Source of the DNA: Sphingomonadales bacterium | Lineage (GTDB): Bacteria; Pseudomonadota; Alphaproteobacteria; SMXS01 | Reading direction: 5' to 3' | Length of the DNA stretch: 64,000 bases | Assembly: GCA_022844405.1 (NCBI GenBank) | Contig: JALHLV010000008.1 | Coordinates: 1-64,000, forward strand | In this document: positions 42,843 to 51,815 of the stretch, piece by piece | How the letters are laid out: each line of letters opens with the position of its first letter | How positions within the stretch are numbered: position 1 is the stretch's first letter | Made by a program: the position numbers and the translations under genes | The notes under the pieces: model-generated | What the model was told of the DNA's origin: nothing | Database searches by the model: none | What the model saw: only the letters and a program-made list of their open reading frames with translations

Positions 42843-44357
42843 TTGCAAAAGCCCGATCAATCCGAGGAAGGACTGGCCTTCGGCGACGATATCGGCGAGC
42901 TGAAACGGAAAACCTTCCGCGGCGGCGTCGCTTTCGCCCTCATGCAGGTCTGCCAGATCCTCCTGCAGATCGCCTCGACCATCGTGCTGGCGCGGCTCCT
43001 CACGCCGGCGGACTTCGGCCTTGCCGCCATGGTCGCGCCGCTCGCGGTCGCCGTCTCGGTGATCAGCGACCTGGGGCTGGGACAGGCGGTGCTTCAGCGC
43101 AGGGACCTGACATACGCGCAACTGTCGAACCTGTTCTGGGTGTCACTCGCCTATCACCTCGTGCTGCTGGTCGTCTTCCTTGCCTTGTCCCCACTGGTCG
43201 GCCTGTTCTACGGGCGGCCCGAACTGGCGACCGTCGCCGCCATCTACTGCAGCCTGTTCCTGATCAACGGCCTCGGATCGCTGCACCGCGCGGTGCAGAC
43301 CAGGCGGCTGCAATTCGCACGGCTGGGGCTTCTGCGTTTCTTCGCCACGCTGTTCGGCACCTGCGTGGGCATCTTCGTCGCGGCGAAGTGGCACACGTTC
43401 TGGGCGCTGGTGGCCATTCCGGTCGCCGGGAGCATCGCCGGGCTGATACTGGCCTGGTTGCTCAGCGGCTGGCGTCCCGGCCTTCCCGACCGGCGTGTCG
43501 ACGTCCGCGGCATGATCGGCTTCGGTGGCAACGTCGCCTCGGTCAGGGTCATGAACTTCGTCTCCAGCTACGCCGACTCGGTGATGATCGGCAAGGCGTG
43601 GGGCGAAGTGGCGCTGGGATATTATGACCGGGCCTATCGTCTGATGGTTACGCCGACCAGCCTGATCACCGCGCCGCTCGCCAGCATGGCGCCGACGGTG
43701 TTCGCCCGCCTGCTCGACAGACGCGACGCCTATCGCCGCGCGGTACTGGGGCTGATGCGCCTGGTGCTGCTGGGAGCCATACCGGCAATGGCGTTCGCGG
43801 TGGTGATGGCGCCCCTGCTGATCCCGCTGGTCTATGGCGATGCGTGGGACGCGGTGATTCCGATTTTCCAGGCCTTCGGCATCGCCGCCCTGGTGCGGTT
43901 CCAGATGGTCATGCTGGAATGGCTGTTCGTCGCCGAGGACCGCACCCGCGAATTCAGGACCTGGGCGGTGATCAGGACGATCCTCACGGTCGGTTCCTTC
44001 GCGGTGGGCCTGCCGTGGGGCGGCCTGGGTGTCGCGACGGCCTATGCGGGCGCCATGCTGCTGCTGATGCTGCCCGTGCTCGTGGTCATGGCCACCCGCG
44101 GGTCGTACATCCGGCTCGGCGACATCGGGCTGACCATCGCCATCTTCCTGCCCGGCACCGCGCTCGCCGCCGGCGCGATGGCCGCGGTGTCCCTCGCGAC
44201 CCGGCTGCCGGAGTGGCTGACCCTGTTGATCTGCCTTGGACTGTCCTACGGCATCATCTGGGGCACCGCCTGGCTCTACCCCTCGGGACGCCGGTCGTTC
44301 CGGCTCGGCCTGAACGTGATCCGCCATGCCCGGGCGGACGGAGGCGGCGCGGCGTGA
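42843..44357 (+). CDS. Wzx/MOP-type polysaccharide flippase
   Basis: A 504-residue membrane protein with about 12-14 helices, of the polysaccharide transporter family: RKTFRGGVAFALMQVCQILL, VLARLLTPADFGLAAMV, GYYDRAYRLMVTPTSLITAP. It flips lipid-linked repeat units across the inner membrane. TTG at 42843 is the only reasonable start in this frame, with GAGGGG about 12 bases before it. Its TGA overlaps the GTG of the next gene. Confidence 0.92.
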   Translation: MQKPDQSEEGLAFGDDIGELKRKTFRGGVAFALMQVCQILLQIASTIVLARLLTPADFGLAAMVAPLAVAVSVISDLGLGQAVLQRRDLTYAQLSNLFWVSLAYHLVLLVVFLALSPLVGLFYGRPELATVAAIYCSLFLINGLGSLHRAVQTRRLQFARLGLLRFFATLFGTCVGIFVAAKWHTFWALVAIPVAGSIAGLILAWLLSGWRPGLPDRRVDVRGMIGFGGNVASVRVMNFVSSYADSVMIGKAWGEVALGYYDRAYRLMVTPTSLITAPLASMAPTVFARLLDRRDAYRRAVLGLMRLVLLGAIPAMAFAVVMAPLLIPLVYGDAWDAVIPIFQAFGIAALVRFQMVMLEWLFVAEDRTREFRTWAVIRTILTVGSFAVGLPWGGLGVATAYAGAMLLLMLPVLVVMATRGSYIRLGDIGLTIAIFLPGTALAAGAMAAVSLATRLPEWLTLLICLGLSYGIIWGTAWLYPSGRRSFRLGLNVIRHARADGGGAA

Positions 44358-45160
44358 CGGACGCGATCGATCAGCGCGCGCCCATGACGCCGCGGCCGGT
44401 GCGTCATATCGTCATCGGCGGCGTGCCTGCCGCCGTGCTGGGCTCGGGCGACCTGGCGGACCGCATGATCGCCGACTGCCAGGCGCACCGGGCACAGCCC
44501 GGGGGTTCGCCGACGATGGTGTTCTGCACCAACGGCCATACAGTGTCGAAGGCCGCCCTCGACAGGGAGTTCCGCGACGATTTGCTGCGGGCCGACATCA
44601 TCCATGCGGACGGCGGCGTGATCGTCGCGGCCTCGCGACTGACGCACGCGCCCATTCCGGAACGCACGGCGACCACCGATTTCATCCATCACGCGTCGCG
44701 GGCGGCGGCGGACGCCGGAGGGCTGCGGTTCTTCCTGCTGGGGTCGACGGAGGAGATCAACCGGGCGGCCGGCGACAAGCTGGCGGCGCTCTATCCCGAT
44801 GTCGGCGTCGCCGGGCGCCACCATGGCTATTTCGGACCCGAGGACGAGGCGCGCATCTGCGGCCTGATCAACGATTCCGCCGCCGACGTGGTCTGGGTCG
44901 GCCTGGGCAAAGGGCTGGAAGAGCGGTTCTGCGTGCGCAACCGCCACCGCATCCGTGCCGGGTGGATGATCACCTGCGGCGGATGCTTCCACTTTCTCGC
45001 CGGCGACTACGCGCGGGCGCCGCGCTGGATGCAGCGATCCGGGCTGGAATGGCTGCACCGCATGATGTTCGGACCCAGGCACCTGATCGCCCGTTATCTG
45101 ACGACCAACCCGCACGCGCTGTACCTGATCGCCACCCGTACCCGGCGGCATCCCGAATAG
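44354..45160 (+). CDS. WecG/TagA/CpsF-family glycosyltransferase
   Basis: A 268-residue GT26 enzyme with the diagnostic motifs HADGGVIVAAS, FLLGSTEEINRAAGDKL, VWVGLGKGLEERF and the C-terminal PRWMQRSGLEWLHRMMFGPR. The family adds ManNAc, ManNAcA or glucose-type residues to lipid-linked intermediates. The GTG start overlaps the flippase TGA (GTGA), so the two are coupled; an ATG ten codons later is the alternative. It converges on the ligase/polymerase gene with only two bases between. Confidence 0.92.
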   Translation: MTDAIDQRAPMTPRPVRHIVIGGVPAAVLGSGDLADRMIADCQAHRAQPGGSPTMVFCTNGHTVSKAALDREFRDDLLRADIIHADGGVIVAASRLTHAPIPERTATTDFIHHASRAAADAGGLRFFLLGSTEEINRAAGDKLAALYPDVGVAGRHHGYFGPEDEARICGLINDSAADVVWVGLGKGLEERFCVRNRHRIRAGWMITCGGCFHFLAGDYARAPRWMQRSGLEWLHRMMFGPRHLIARYLTTNPHALYLIATRTRRHPE

Positions 45161-45162
45161 AA

Positions 45163-46476
45163 CTACTGAAGGCGGTGCGGCAGGCCCGCGCCCATGGCAC
45201 CCAGCGGCGGCTCCGGCTCGAGGTCGGCGCCGGCGGGTTCGGCGATACGCCACCTCAGCGCCATCAGGCCGGTCATGAACAGGACCCAGGTCATCTCCGA
45301 GTGAACGAAGATGACCTTTTCCGCGATGCTGTAGATCAGGATGAAGACGAGCAACCCGCCGTAGAACTGGCTCAGGGCATCGTCATGTTTCAACGAATAA
45401 CGTGTCGTCCGTACAAAGGCCTGGATCAGGAGAAGCAACAGCCCGGCCAGACCGACGAAGCCCAGTTCGAGCCACGCGTCGAGATAGCCATTGTGGCCAT
45501 TGCCGATCCGGGTGTTGCCGCTGCCGAACATGTTGAAAAACGCGGTGGCCGCGTGCCGCTCGATCCAGAATGAGTCGTAGCCCGCCCCCAGGACCGGGTG
45601 CCGCCATCCCTGCTCGTAGGCCGCGTTCCAGACGAAGACCCTGTTGGTCAACGTACCGTCGCGTCCCAGGATGGCGAGCACCTCGTTGAAATAGAACGGT
45701 GCCGTCAGCAGGAGCACCATGGCGAACAGCGCGCCGGCGCTCAGCTTGGCGGGAAGCGGCAGGTCGAACGGCTTGCGCGACCAGATCAGCACGATACTGA
45801 CGAAGGCGGCGAACACCGCGGCCAGCGCGGTCGCGGCGTGCGCCTGATAGGTGCACAGCAGGAACAGGCCGAACACGAGGACGTCGTAGCGCTGCAGTCC
45901 CCAGCTCGACCGGCGCAGGCACCAGACCACCAGGATGCCGAGCGCCATGAAGCGGCCGAAGGCGGTGTTGATGGTACAGATCCCCCGCCACCAGCCGAGC
46001 TTGCGGCCATATGGCTCCTGGCCGAGCTCGGGAAACAGGACGACGGCTATCACGCTGGCGACGGCCACGGCGAACAGGGCCCAGGCCGCGAGCTTGAGAA
46101 TATCGGTCGGCGAAAACCGCAGCACCAGGTAGGCGCAGAAGGTCGCCGTCAGGGCATAGGCGAGGGAACGTCGCAGCGTCGTGGGCGGATCAACCGCCCA
46201 GATTGTCGACGCAACGATGTAGATCACCACCGCGGCCAGCAGCTTGTTCTGGGCGAGCAGCCTGGCGAAGTCACGCCCATGATGGACGAGCAACAGCCAC
46301 AACGCGATCCCGTAAAGGATGGCAAGCAGGGCGAACCGGGCCGGCGAGCTGTCGCCGAGCGATGCCTGGCCGCCGGCGTCGCCGCCCATGACCAGCAGGC
46401 GGTCGAACCCGCGGCAGCACGTGAAGAGCGTGATGCCGACGTAGACCCGCTCCCAGACACGTGCTTGCGATGACAA
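45163..46476 (-). CDS. O-antigen ligase / Wzy-like polymerase family protein
   Basis: A 437-residue membrane protein with 10-12 helices and the Wzy_C signature region: the large periplasmic loop has HPVLGAGYDSFWIE and GNGHNGYLDAWLELGFVGLA. Members either polymerise repeat units or ligate polymers to a carrier. In this Wzx/Wzy-type locus a polymerase role is more likely. It is downstream of the glycosyltransferase gene at 46548 on the same strand (71-base gap). Confidence 0.9.
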   Translation of the reverse strand: MSSQARVWERVYVGITLFTCCRGFDRLLVMGGDAGGQASLGDSSPARFALLAILYGIALWLLLVHHGRDFARLLAQNKLLAAVVIYIVASTIWAVDPPTTLRRSLAYALTATFCAYLVLRFSPTDILKLAAWALFAVAVASVIAVVLFPELGQEPYGRKLGWWRGICTINTAFGRFMALGILVVWCLRRSSWGLQRYDVLVFGLFLLCTYQAHAATALAAVFAAFVSIVLIWSRKPFDLPLPAKLSAGALFAMVLLLTAPFYFNEVLAILGRDGTLTNRVFVWNAAYEQGWRHPVLGAGYDSFWIERHAATAFFNMFGSGNTRIGNGHNGYLDAWLELGFVGLAGLLLLLIQAFVRTTRYSLKHDDALSQFYGGLLVFILIYSIAEKVIFVHSEMTWVLFMTGLMALRWRIAEPAGADLEPEPPLGAMGAGLPHRLQ

Positions 46477-46547
46477 GAAGGCTCCCTTCCCATTGGCCGC
46501 GCCGCGACGGGCGTCCGTCCGTTACATACTATGTGCGGCGCCGCGCG

Positions 46548-47699
46548 TCAGCAGCCTCGCGCCGCCCGCTCGAACCCGTCGACCATGCGGTCCACGGTGA
46601 AGTGACGCACCCGTGCGCTGGCCGCGTGCGCAAGCGACGCGCGCAGATCCGGATCGCCGACCAGCCGGCCGAGGGCCCGGATCCACGCATCCAGGTCCCG
46701 CGCCGGCACCAGCAGGCCCGCATCCTGGCCGGCGGCGTCGCGCAGGGTCTCGACCTGCTCGGGTATGTCGCTGGCGACGATCGGCATGGCTTCGGCCATC
46801 GCTTCGAGCAGCGCATTGCTCTGGCCCTCGAATACCGAGGCGAGCGCAAAGACGTCGCAGGCGCGGAACAGATCCGACAAGGCGCCGCGCGGCAGGTGAC
46901 CGGGGAGATGCAAACGCCCACCGAGCCCGAGCGAGCCGGCAAGCCGCTCGATCTCGCCGCGCAACGGCCCGTCGCCGGCGATGACCAGATGAACGCCCTC
47001 GAGCCGGGCGACCGCGTTGACCAGCAACGGATAGTTCTTCTGCGCGGCGATGCGGCCGACGGCCAGCACCACCGGCGCGTCGCGGGGCAGTCCGAAGGCG
47101 GCGCGCGCGTCATCGCGGGCCATGGTGCTCGGCACCCGGTCGACGCCGTTGTGGATGACCCGCACGCGGCGGCGGTACGATGCGGGATAGGCGGCGACCG
47201 ACGCGCGAACCGCCTCGGACACCGCCGCGATGCCGGTGTACCCGCCGATGCTGCCCAGCAGCCGGTCGCAGGCCCGCAAGCCCGGGCTGTACCGATCGCA
47301 GACCACCCGGTGGGACGCGATCCGCTGACGGACGCCGGCCGCGGCGGCCGCGACCTGGCCAATGACATGCGCGAGCGGCGAGAAGCTGATGACGGCGTCG
47401 GCGCGGAAGCCGACGAGCCGTCGAAACACCAGCCAGGGCAGCACCAGGTATCCCAGCGTTCCGCTGATGTCGCGGTCCAGCAGGATTGAACACGAATCAT
47501 GCGGCAGCGGCTGGTCGGAACGCCGGTACAGATACCAGACCTCGACCGTGTGGCCGCGCGCCTGGAGAGCCGCGCCGACCCGCGCCGCGACGCTGGGCGC
47601 GCCGCCCCGCGACCAGAACGAGACGATGAACGCGATGCGAAGCGGGCGCGCCGCTGAACGAGACTTGCCCGGCCTGGCTGACTTGCGGAAATCCAACAT
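46548..47699 (-). CDS. GT4-family glycosyltransferase
   Basis: About 383 residues with a GT-B fold. The N-terminal domain has IAFIVSFWSRGGAPSVAAR. The C-terminal nucleotide-sugar domain has VVLAVGRIAAQKNYPLLVNA, LVIAGDGPLRGEIERLAGSL and the EX7E region FALASVFEGQSNALLEAMAE. It would add a sugar to the exopolysaccharide repeat unit. The ATG at 47699 is favoured because homology begins shortly after it; longer frames overlap the divergent sulfotransferase leader. Confidence 0.9.
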   Translation of the reverse strand: MLDFRKSARPGKSRSAARPLRIAFIVSFWSRGGAPSVAARVGAALQARGHTVEVWYLYRRSDQPLPHDSCSILLDRDISGTLGYLVLPWLVFRRLVGFRADAVISFSPLAHVIGQVAAAAAGVRQRIASHRVVCDRYSPGLRACDRLLGSIGGYTGIAAVSEAVRASVAAYPASYRRRVRVIHNGVDRVPSTMARDDARAAFGLPRDAPVVLAVGRIAAQKNYPLLVNAVARLEGVHLVIAGDGPLRGEIERLAGSLGLGGRLHLPGHLPRGALSDLFRACDVFALASVFEGQSNALLEAMAEAMPIVASDIPEQVETLRDAAGQDAGLLVPARDLDAWIRALGRLVGDPDLRASLAHAASARVRHFTVDRMVDGFERAARGC

Positions 47700-47848
47700 T
47701 CTTGCCCGATGCGATTGCCCGAACCCTGTATAACCGCGCGAGCCGGCGATCTCCAGCGCCCGCACCTTTCGTGATGCATGGCGGGCGCAATGCCGCTACC
47801 TTCTCGCCGATCCGGCGAGGACCACCGAGAGCAGTGACCAACGCTTCC

Positions 47849-48715
47849 ATGCAAGGCCGCATTCCACTCAAGTACAAGCGGATCCTGCGCGATCAGACCG
47901 CCAGGATGTCGGATATCCGCAGGCGGTTTTTCCGCTACAAGGGCAATCCCTTACCGAACTGCCTGATACTGGGGGCGCAGAAGGGCGGCACGTCGTCGCT
48001 GTTCAGCGACCTTCTCCAGCATCCGGGCGTGCAGGGATCGTCCCGCAAGCAGGTTCACTACTTCGATCGCCATTACCGGCACGGGCTGGACTGGTACCGC
48101 TCGTTCTTTCCCGCGCCATCGGAGGGCGAGACTTGCCCGATCCGGCTGGAGGCGACGCCCTATTACCTCTACCACCCGGCGGTTCCCGGGCGGGTCAGGG
48201 AGACGCTGCCCGATGCGCGGTTCATCGTTCTGCTGCGCGATCCCGTGGAGCGCGCCTATTCCCATTATCTGCATTCGCGCGAGCGCGGCTTCGAGCCGCT
48301 CGGCCTGACCGAGGCGCTGGACGCGGAGGCCGGCCGGCTTGCCGGCGAGGAGGACCGTCTGCTCGCCGATCCGGGCTACGCCAGCTACGCGCATCAGCAC
48401 CAGTCCTATCAACAACGCGGCCTCTACGCCCGGCAACTGGCGCGCTGGCTGGCGCTGTTTCCCGCGGATCGTTTCCTGCTGCTCAAGTCGGAGGACCTCT
48501 TCGAGCGGCCCGAGGCGGCCATACGCCGGCTGCTCGATTTTCTCGAATTGGGGCCATCGCCCGACGTGAAACCGCTGGCCTTGAACGTCAATGATGGGAA
48601 GTTCCCGATTCCCCAGGCGGTGCGCGAACGTCTGCAGGACTTCTACAGGCCGGCCAATCGCGAGCTGCGAGCCCTCGCCGGGACCGAATTCGACTGGGAC
48701 GATCCGGCGGGGTAG
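47849..48715 (+). CDS. Carbohydrate sulfotransferase (heparan-sulfate-type)
   Basis: About 288 residues of the PAPS-dependent sulfotransferase superfamily. The 5'-phosphosulfate loop is LILGAQKGGTSSLF, the 3'-phosphate motif is VLLRDPVERAYSHYLHSR, and YQQRGLYARQLARWL and LLLKSEDLFERPE follow. This subtype sulfates sugars, as in heparan N- and O-sulfotransferases and rhizobial Nod-factor or EPS sulfation. The ATG at 47849, a GTG at 47834 (after GAGAG) or an ATG at 47906 could be used; homology favours one of the first two. It is a single plus-strand gene between minus-strand glycosyltransferase and lyase genes. Confidence 0.92.
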   Translation: MQGRIPLKYKRILRDQTARMSDIRRRFFRYKGNPLPNCLILGAQKGGTSSLFSDLLQHPGVQGSSRKQVHYFDRHYRHGLDWYRSFFPAPSEGETCPIRLEATPYYLYHPAVPGRVRETLPDARFIVLLRDPVERAYSHYLHSRERGFEPLGLTEALDAEAGRLAGEEDRLLADPGYASYAHQHQSYQQRGLYARQLARWLALFPADRFLLLKSEDLFERPEAAIRRLLDFLELGPSPDVKPLALNVNDGKFPIPQAVRERLQDFYRPANRELRALAGTEFDWDDPAG

Positions 48716-48762
48716 GCCGCCTCACCGATCCGCGCAGTCAGCACCGCATCGTTGAACCGAAA

Positions 48763-49911
48763 TCAGCGCTCGCTCTTCGGCACCGAGTCCCGGATCCGGC
48801 CGGTGCGGTGCTTCACCTCGGACAGGATGCGGAGATCCGTCGCGTCGCGATCCCAGGGCCGCGCGCCCACCTTAGCCACCACGGCCTCCGGCAGTAGCCG
48901 CGCCGGCATCAGCCGGATCGCGGGCGCCGGCGTGACCGGCGGCCGGCCGACGAACGGATCGAACGGCAGCCGCTTCCCCTTGCCGAAGGCATTGATGCCG
49001 TCCGAGATGTTGTCGCGCATGTAGATGCGGCTCGACGGGGCGATGCCCTGAATGCCGAACATGTCCTGGCGCCGCTTCGACGACGGCCCCCCGCGCGCCA
49101 CGTTTCCGACGACCATGGCCAGCGAGGGCCCGCGGCCCTCGTTTCCGTAGAAATGCACCGCCTGGTGCCCGGGGTTGTAGATGAGGTTGTTCGCCACCAC
49201 GGCGGTCACCCCGGCTGTCAGCACCGGGTTACGCCAGCCATTGTGCGCCAGCAGGTTGCCCTGGATCAGCACGTTGGTCGAGCCCGGCCCGACCAGCAGC
49301 CCGGTGGAATGGCTTCCCTTCGGGTGCAGCGACTTGTCCAGCGATTCCGAGATGATGGTGTTCCGGATCGTGATCCCGCTGATGTTGGGAAACCACAGGC
49401 TGATCCCCTCGTCGATGGCCCACGAGACCGAGCAATGGTCGATCAGGACGTTCTCGGTCCTGAGCTTCCCGTCGCGGTCGCCGACGATGCTGATGCCGTC
49501 GCGGTTGAAGGGCGGCGGCCCGGGCTCGGCGCCAACCCGGACCCGCAGGTGCCGCAGGATCACGTCGCTGGCCCAGATGCGGACCGAGGCGCCGCGCAGG
49601 GTGATGCCGGGCGACGGCGCGGATTCGCCTGCAATGGTGATGCGCGAGCGCCTGATCTTCAGGTCCCCGGCCAGCCGGATGTCGCCGCCCACCGCGAAGC
49701 GCACGATCCGCGCCCCGTCCGCGTCGATCGCCGCCCGCAGGCTTCCCGGCCCTGAATCGTTCAGGTTGTCGACGACGATCACCCGTCCGCCCTCGCCGCC
49801 CCGCGTCACCGCGCCGGTGATGACCGGTGGCGAGACCGGATCGGCCGCCCTGCCGGAAAGCGCGGGCAGGACGGCGGCGGCCGTGGCAATGATCAGCACC
49901 GCCCATTTCAT
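48763..49911 (-). CDS. Secreted pectate-lyase-like right-handed beta-helix protein
   Basis: A 382-residue exported protein with a signal peptide (AVLIIATAAAVLPALSGRAA). It has the start typical of bacterial pectate lyases (VIVVDNLNDSGPGSLRAAID) and beta-helix rungs (ILRHLRVRVGAEPG, VLIDHCSVSWAIDEGISLWF, NNLIYNPGHQAVHFYGNEGR). DHCSVSWAIDE resembles the calcium-binding strand of polysaccharide lyase family 1. It may cleave or trim a uronic-acid-containing polymer, possibly its own exopolysaccharide. It is the last gene of the six-gene export operon, eight bases after a sulfotransferase gene. Confidence 0.87.
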   Translation of the reverse strand: MKWAVLIIATAAAVLPALSGRAADPVSPPVITGAVTRGGEGGRVIVVDNLNDSGPGSLRAAIDADGARIVRFAVGGDIRLAGDLKIRRSRITIAGESAPSPGITLRGASVRIWASDVILRHLRVRVGAEPGPPPFNRDGISIVGDRDGKLRTENVLIDHCSVSWAIDEGISLWFPNISGITIRNTIISESLDKSLHPKGSHSTGLLVGPGSTNVLIQGNLLAHNGWRNPVLTAGVTAVVANNLIYNPGHQAVHFYGNEGRGPSLAMVVGNVARGGPSSKRRQDMFGIQGIAPSSRIYMRDNISDGINAFGKGKRLPFDPFVGRPPVTPAPAIRLMPARLLPEAVVAKVGARPWDRDATDLRILSEVKHRTGRIRDSVPKSER

Positions 49912-49919
49912 GATCGCCT

Positions 49920-50651
49920 CTAGCGCCCCAAAAGCCGGCGTATGGCGGCGCGGACATGGGTCAATGTCTCCCAAAGGTTGCCCGCGACGGATCTTTCCGC
50001 GCGCCACGGCATCGGATGCCGGAGCTCGATCCCGCCGCGCACGCGCTCCAGCGTCTCGGGACCGAGGTCGAGGCCGGCCTGTTCGGCGAGCAGCGGCAGC
50101 TCGGACGGCAGGTTTTCATAGGACAGGCGCAGATACCGCCGCATGGCCGGGCGGCCGTCGAGGATGCGGCGGTTCATCGCCACGTAGAACGCGCGTGCGC
50201 GGCCGAAGCCGATGAACTGGCGGCGGCGCACCAGGCTGCGGGCAACCTCGTCCGGGTTGCGCTCGATATGGACGTACAGGGCATCGGGATAGATCTCGAG
50301 CCATGACGGCAAGAACATGACCGCCGTGGGAGACTTCCAGTGCCACGGCCGCGACACCCTGTCCGGAAAGCCGTCGGCCAGCGACTGCTCCAGCCAGTGG
50401 CGGATGTCCGGCACCCAGCGCCGGTCGTCCCGGAAATCGCGGACGAACTCCATGTCGAAAACCGTCCCGGTCCATCCCTTCGGGCTGACACGCTCGACAA
50501 GCCGGCGATGGATGTCGAGGAACGTCTGGTCCTCGAGCCACTCGTTGTCGATGCGTCCGCCATCGCTGCCGCACGCCCGCAAGATATCCACGACCACGCG
50601 CGTGCCCGAATGATTGGCGCCGAGCACGATGATGGGAGGCCGCTCATTCAC
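49920..50651 (-). CDS. Sulfotransferase-family protein
   Basis: A 243-residue protein with a 5'-phosphosulfate-type loop IIVLGANHSGTRVVVDIL at the very N-terminus and a HIERNPDEVARSLVRRRQF segment matching the 3'-phosphate site (VRNPDEVARS). It is distinct from the sulfotransferase at 47849. It probably sulfates a sugar of the exopolysaccharide. Its ATG overlaps the TGA of the upstream glycosyltransferase gene (ATGA), placing it firmly in the export operon. Confidence 0.85.
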   Translation of the reverse strand: MNERPPIIVLGANHSGTRVVVDILRACGSDGGRIDNEWLEDQTFLDIHRRLVERVSPKGWTGTVFDMEFVRDFRDDRRWVPDIRHWLEQSLADGFPDRVSRPWHWKSPTAVMFLPSWLEIYPDALYVHIERNPDEVARSLVRRRQFIGFGRARAFYVAMNRRILDGRPAMRRYLRLSYENLPSELPLLAEQAGLDLGPETLERVRGGIELRHPMPWRAERSVAGNLWETLTHVRAAIRRLLGR

Positions 50652-51796
50652 GCCGCCACGCCCCCTTCGCCCAGGAGAAGCGCCACATAGGTGTCAGCCG
50701 CACGCGCGACCGTGAAGCTGTTGCCGCGCGCCATCAGCGCGGCGCGGCGCGGCGCCACGTCCAGGGCCCGCAGCATCGCATCGGCGAAGGCCCGTTCGTC
50801 GCCGACCGGAACAAGCGAACCGAGGTCGCCGTCGAGCAGGATTTCCCGGGGGCCGCTCGGGCAATCGGTCGCGACCGCAGGCGCGCCGCAGGCCAGCGCC
50901 TCGACCAGCACGGTCGGGAAGCCCTCCCATTGCGACGACAGGACGAACAGATCGGCCCGCGCCATGTAGGCATAGGGATTGTCGGTATAGCCCGGCATCG
51001 CGACATGCTCGCCGATGCCCAGCTCGCCGATCAAGGCCTCGATCCGCGCCCGCTCGGGCCCCTTGCCGACGATCAGCAGGCGGGCGCGCCGCCGCCTCAG
51101 CAGCAGCGCGAACGCCCGCACCAGCATGAGGTGGTCCTTGGCGGGGGTGAGCCGGCCGACCGCCAGCACCAGCGGCACTTCCGGATCGCCGGCCCATGGA
51201 TGCGGACACGGGCGCCCGGCCAGTTCGGCCAGTTCCGGTGGCACGATGGGATTATGGATGATCCGCATCCTGGCGGGCGTCATGCCGGCATAGCGGCACA
51301 GGGAGTCGCGCACGCCTTCGGACACGCAGACGATCGCATGGGCCCATGGGTAGCTCCAGCGGATCGCCCGGTAGGACAGGCTGCCGTAATACGCCGCGCC
51401 CCGGTCGACCTGGTTGTGCTCGACAAGCACGATCCTGGCGCCTGTCATCGCCAGCTTGCCCGCCGCGACGGCCGCCACGTTGCCGGATACCATGACGCCG
51501 ACGACCGCCGTCGGCCTCGTCCGCCGGATCAGCCTCGCCAGCGGCAGGATCGCCGCCGCCCATCCCGCCCCGCCAACCTCGATCAGCTGGACCCGGGTGC
51601 TGACCTGGTCGATGAAGTCGCCGTGCTTGACGTAGGCCGCGATGGCCACCCTCAGGCCGCGGGCGGCCAGCTCGTTGGCCAGCAGCACCGTGACCCGCTC
51701 GGCGCCGCCCGCCTGCAGGTGCGTGATGACGAAGAGCACGTCCAGCCGGCCGGCTGACGGATTCCTCGACTCCTCGTTCGCGGCAACGGAGGTCAC
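50648..51796 (-). CDS. GT4-family glycosyltransferase
   Basis: About 382 residues with a GT-B fold: LDVLFVITHLQAGGAERVTV at the N-terminus, and LVLAVGRLTPAKDHLMLVRA, LLIVGKGPERARIEALIGEL and VLSSQWEGFPTVLVEALACG in the C-terminal domain. The GTG at 51796 has GAGGA upstream; a longer start (51865) would overlap the Wzc-type gene by 50 bases and has no conserved sequence. It is the fourth gene of the export operon and probably assembles the repeat unit. Confidence 0.9.
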   Translation of the reverse strand: MTSVAANEESRNPSAGRLDVLFVITHLQAGGAERVTVLLANELAARGLRVAIAAYVKHGDFIDQVSTRVQLIEVGGAGWAAAILPLARLIRRTRPTAVVGVMVSGNVAAVAAGKLAMTGARIVLVEHNQVDRGAAYYGSLSYRAIRWSYPWAHAIVCVSEGVRDSLCRYAGMTPARMRIIHNPIVPPELAELAGRPCPHPWAGDPEVPLVLAVGRLTPAKDHLMLVRAFALLLRRRRARLLIVGKGPERARIEALIGELGIGEHVAMPGYTDNPYAYMARADLFVLSSQWEGFPTVLVEALACGAPAVATDCPSGPREILLDGDLGSLVPVGDERAFADAMLRALDVAPRRAALMARGNSFTVARAADTYVALLLGEGGVAA

Positions 51797-51815
51797 GGTC
51801 CTCGATCCCTGGCGA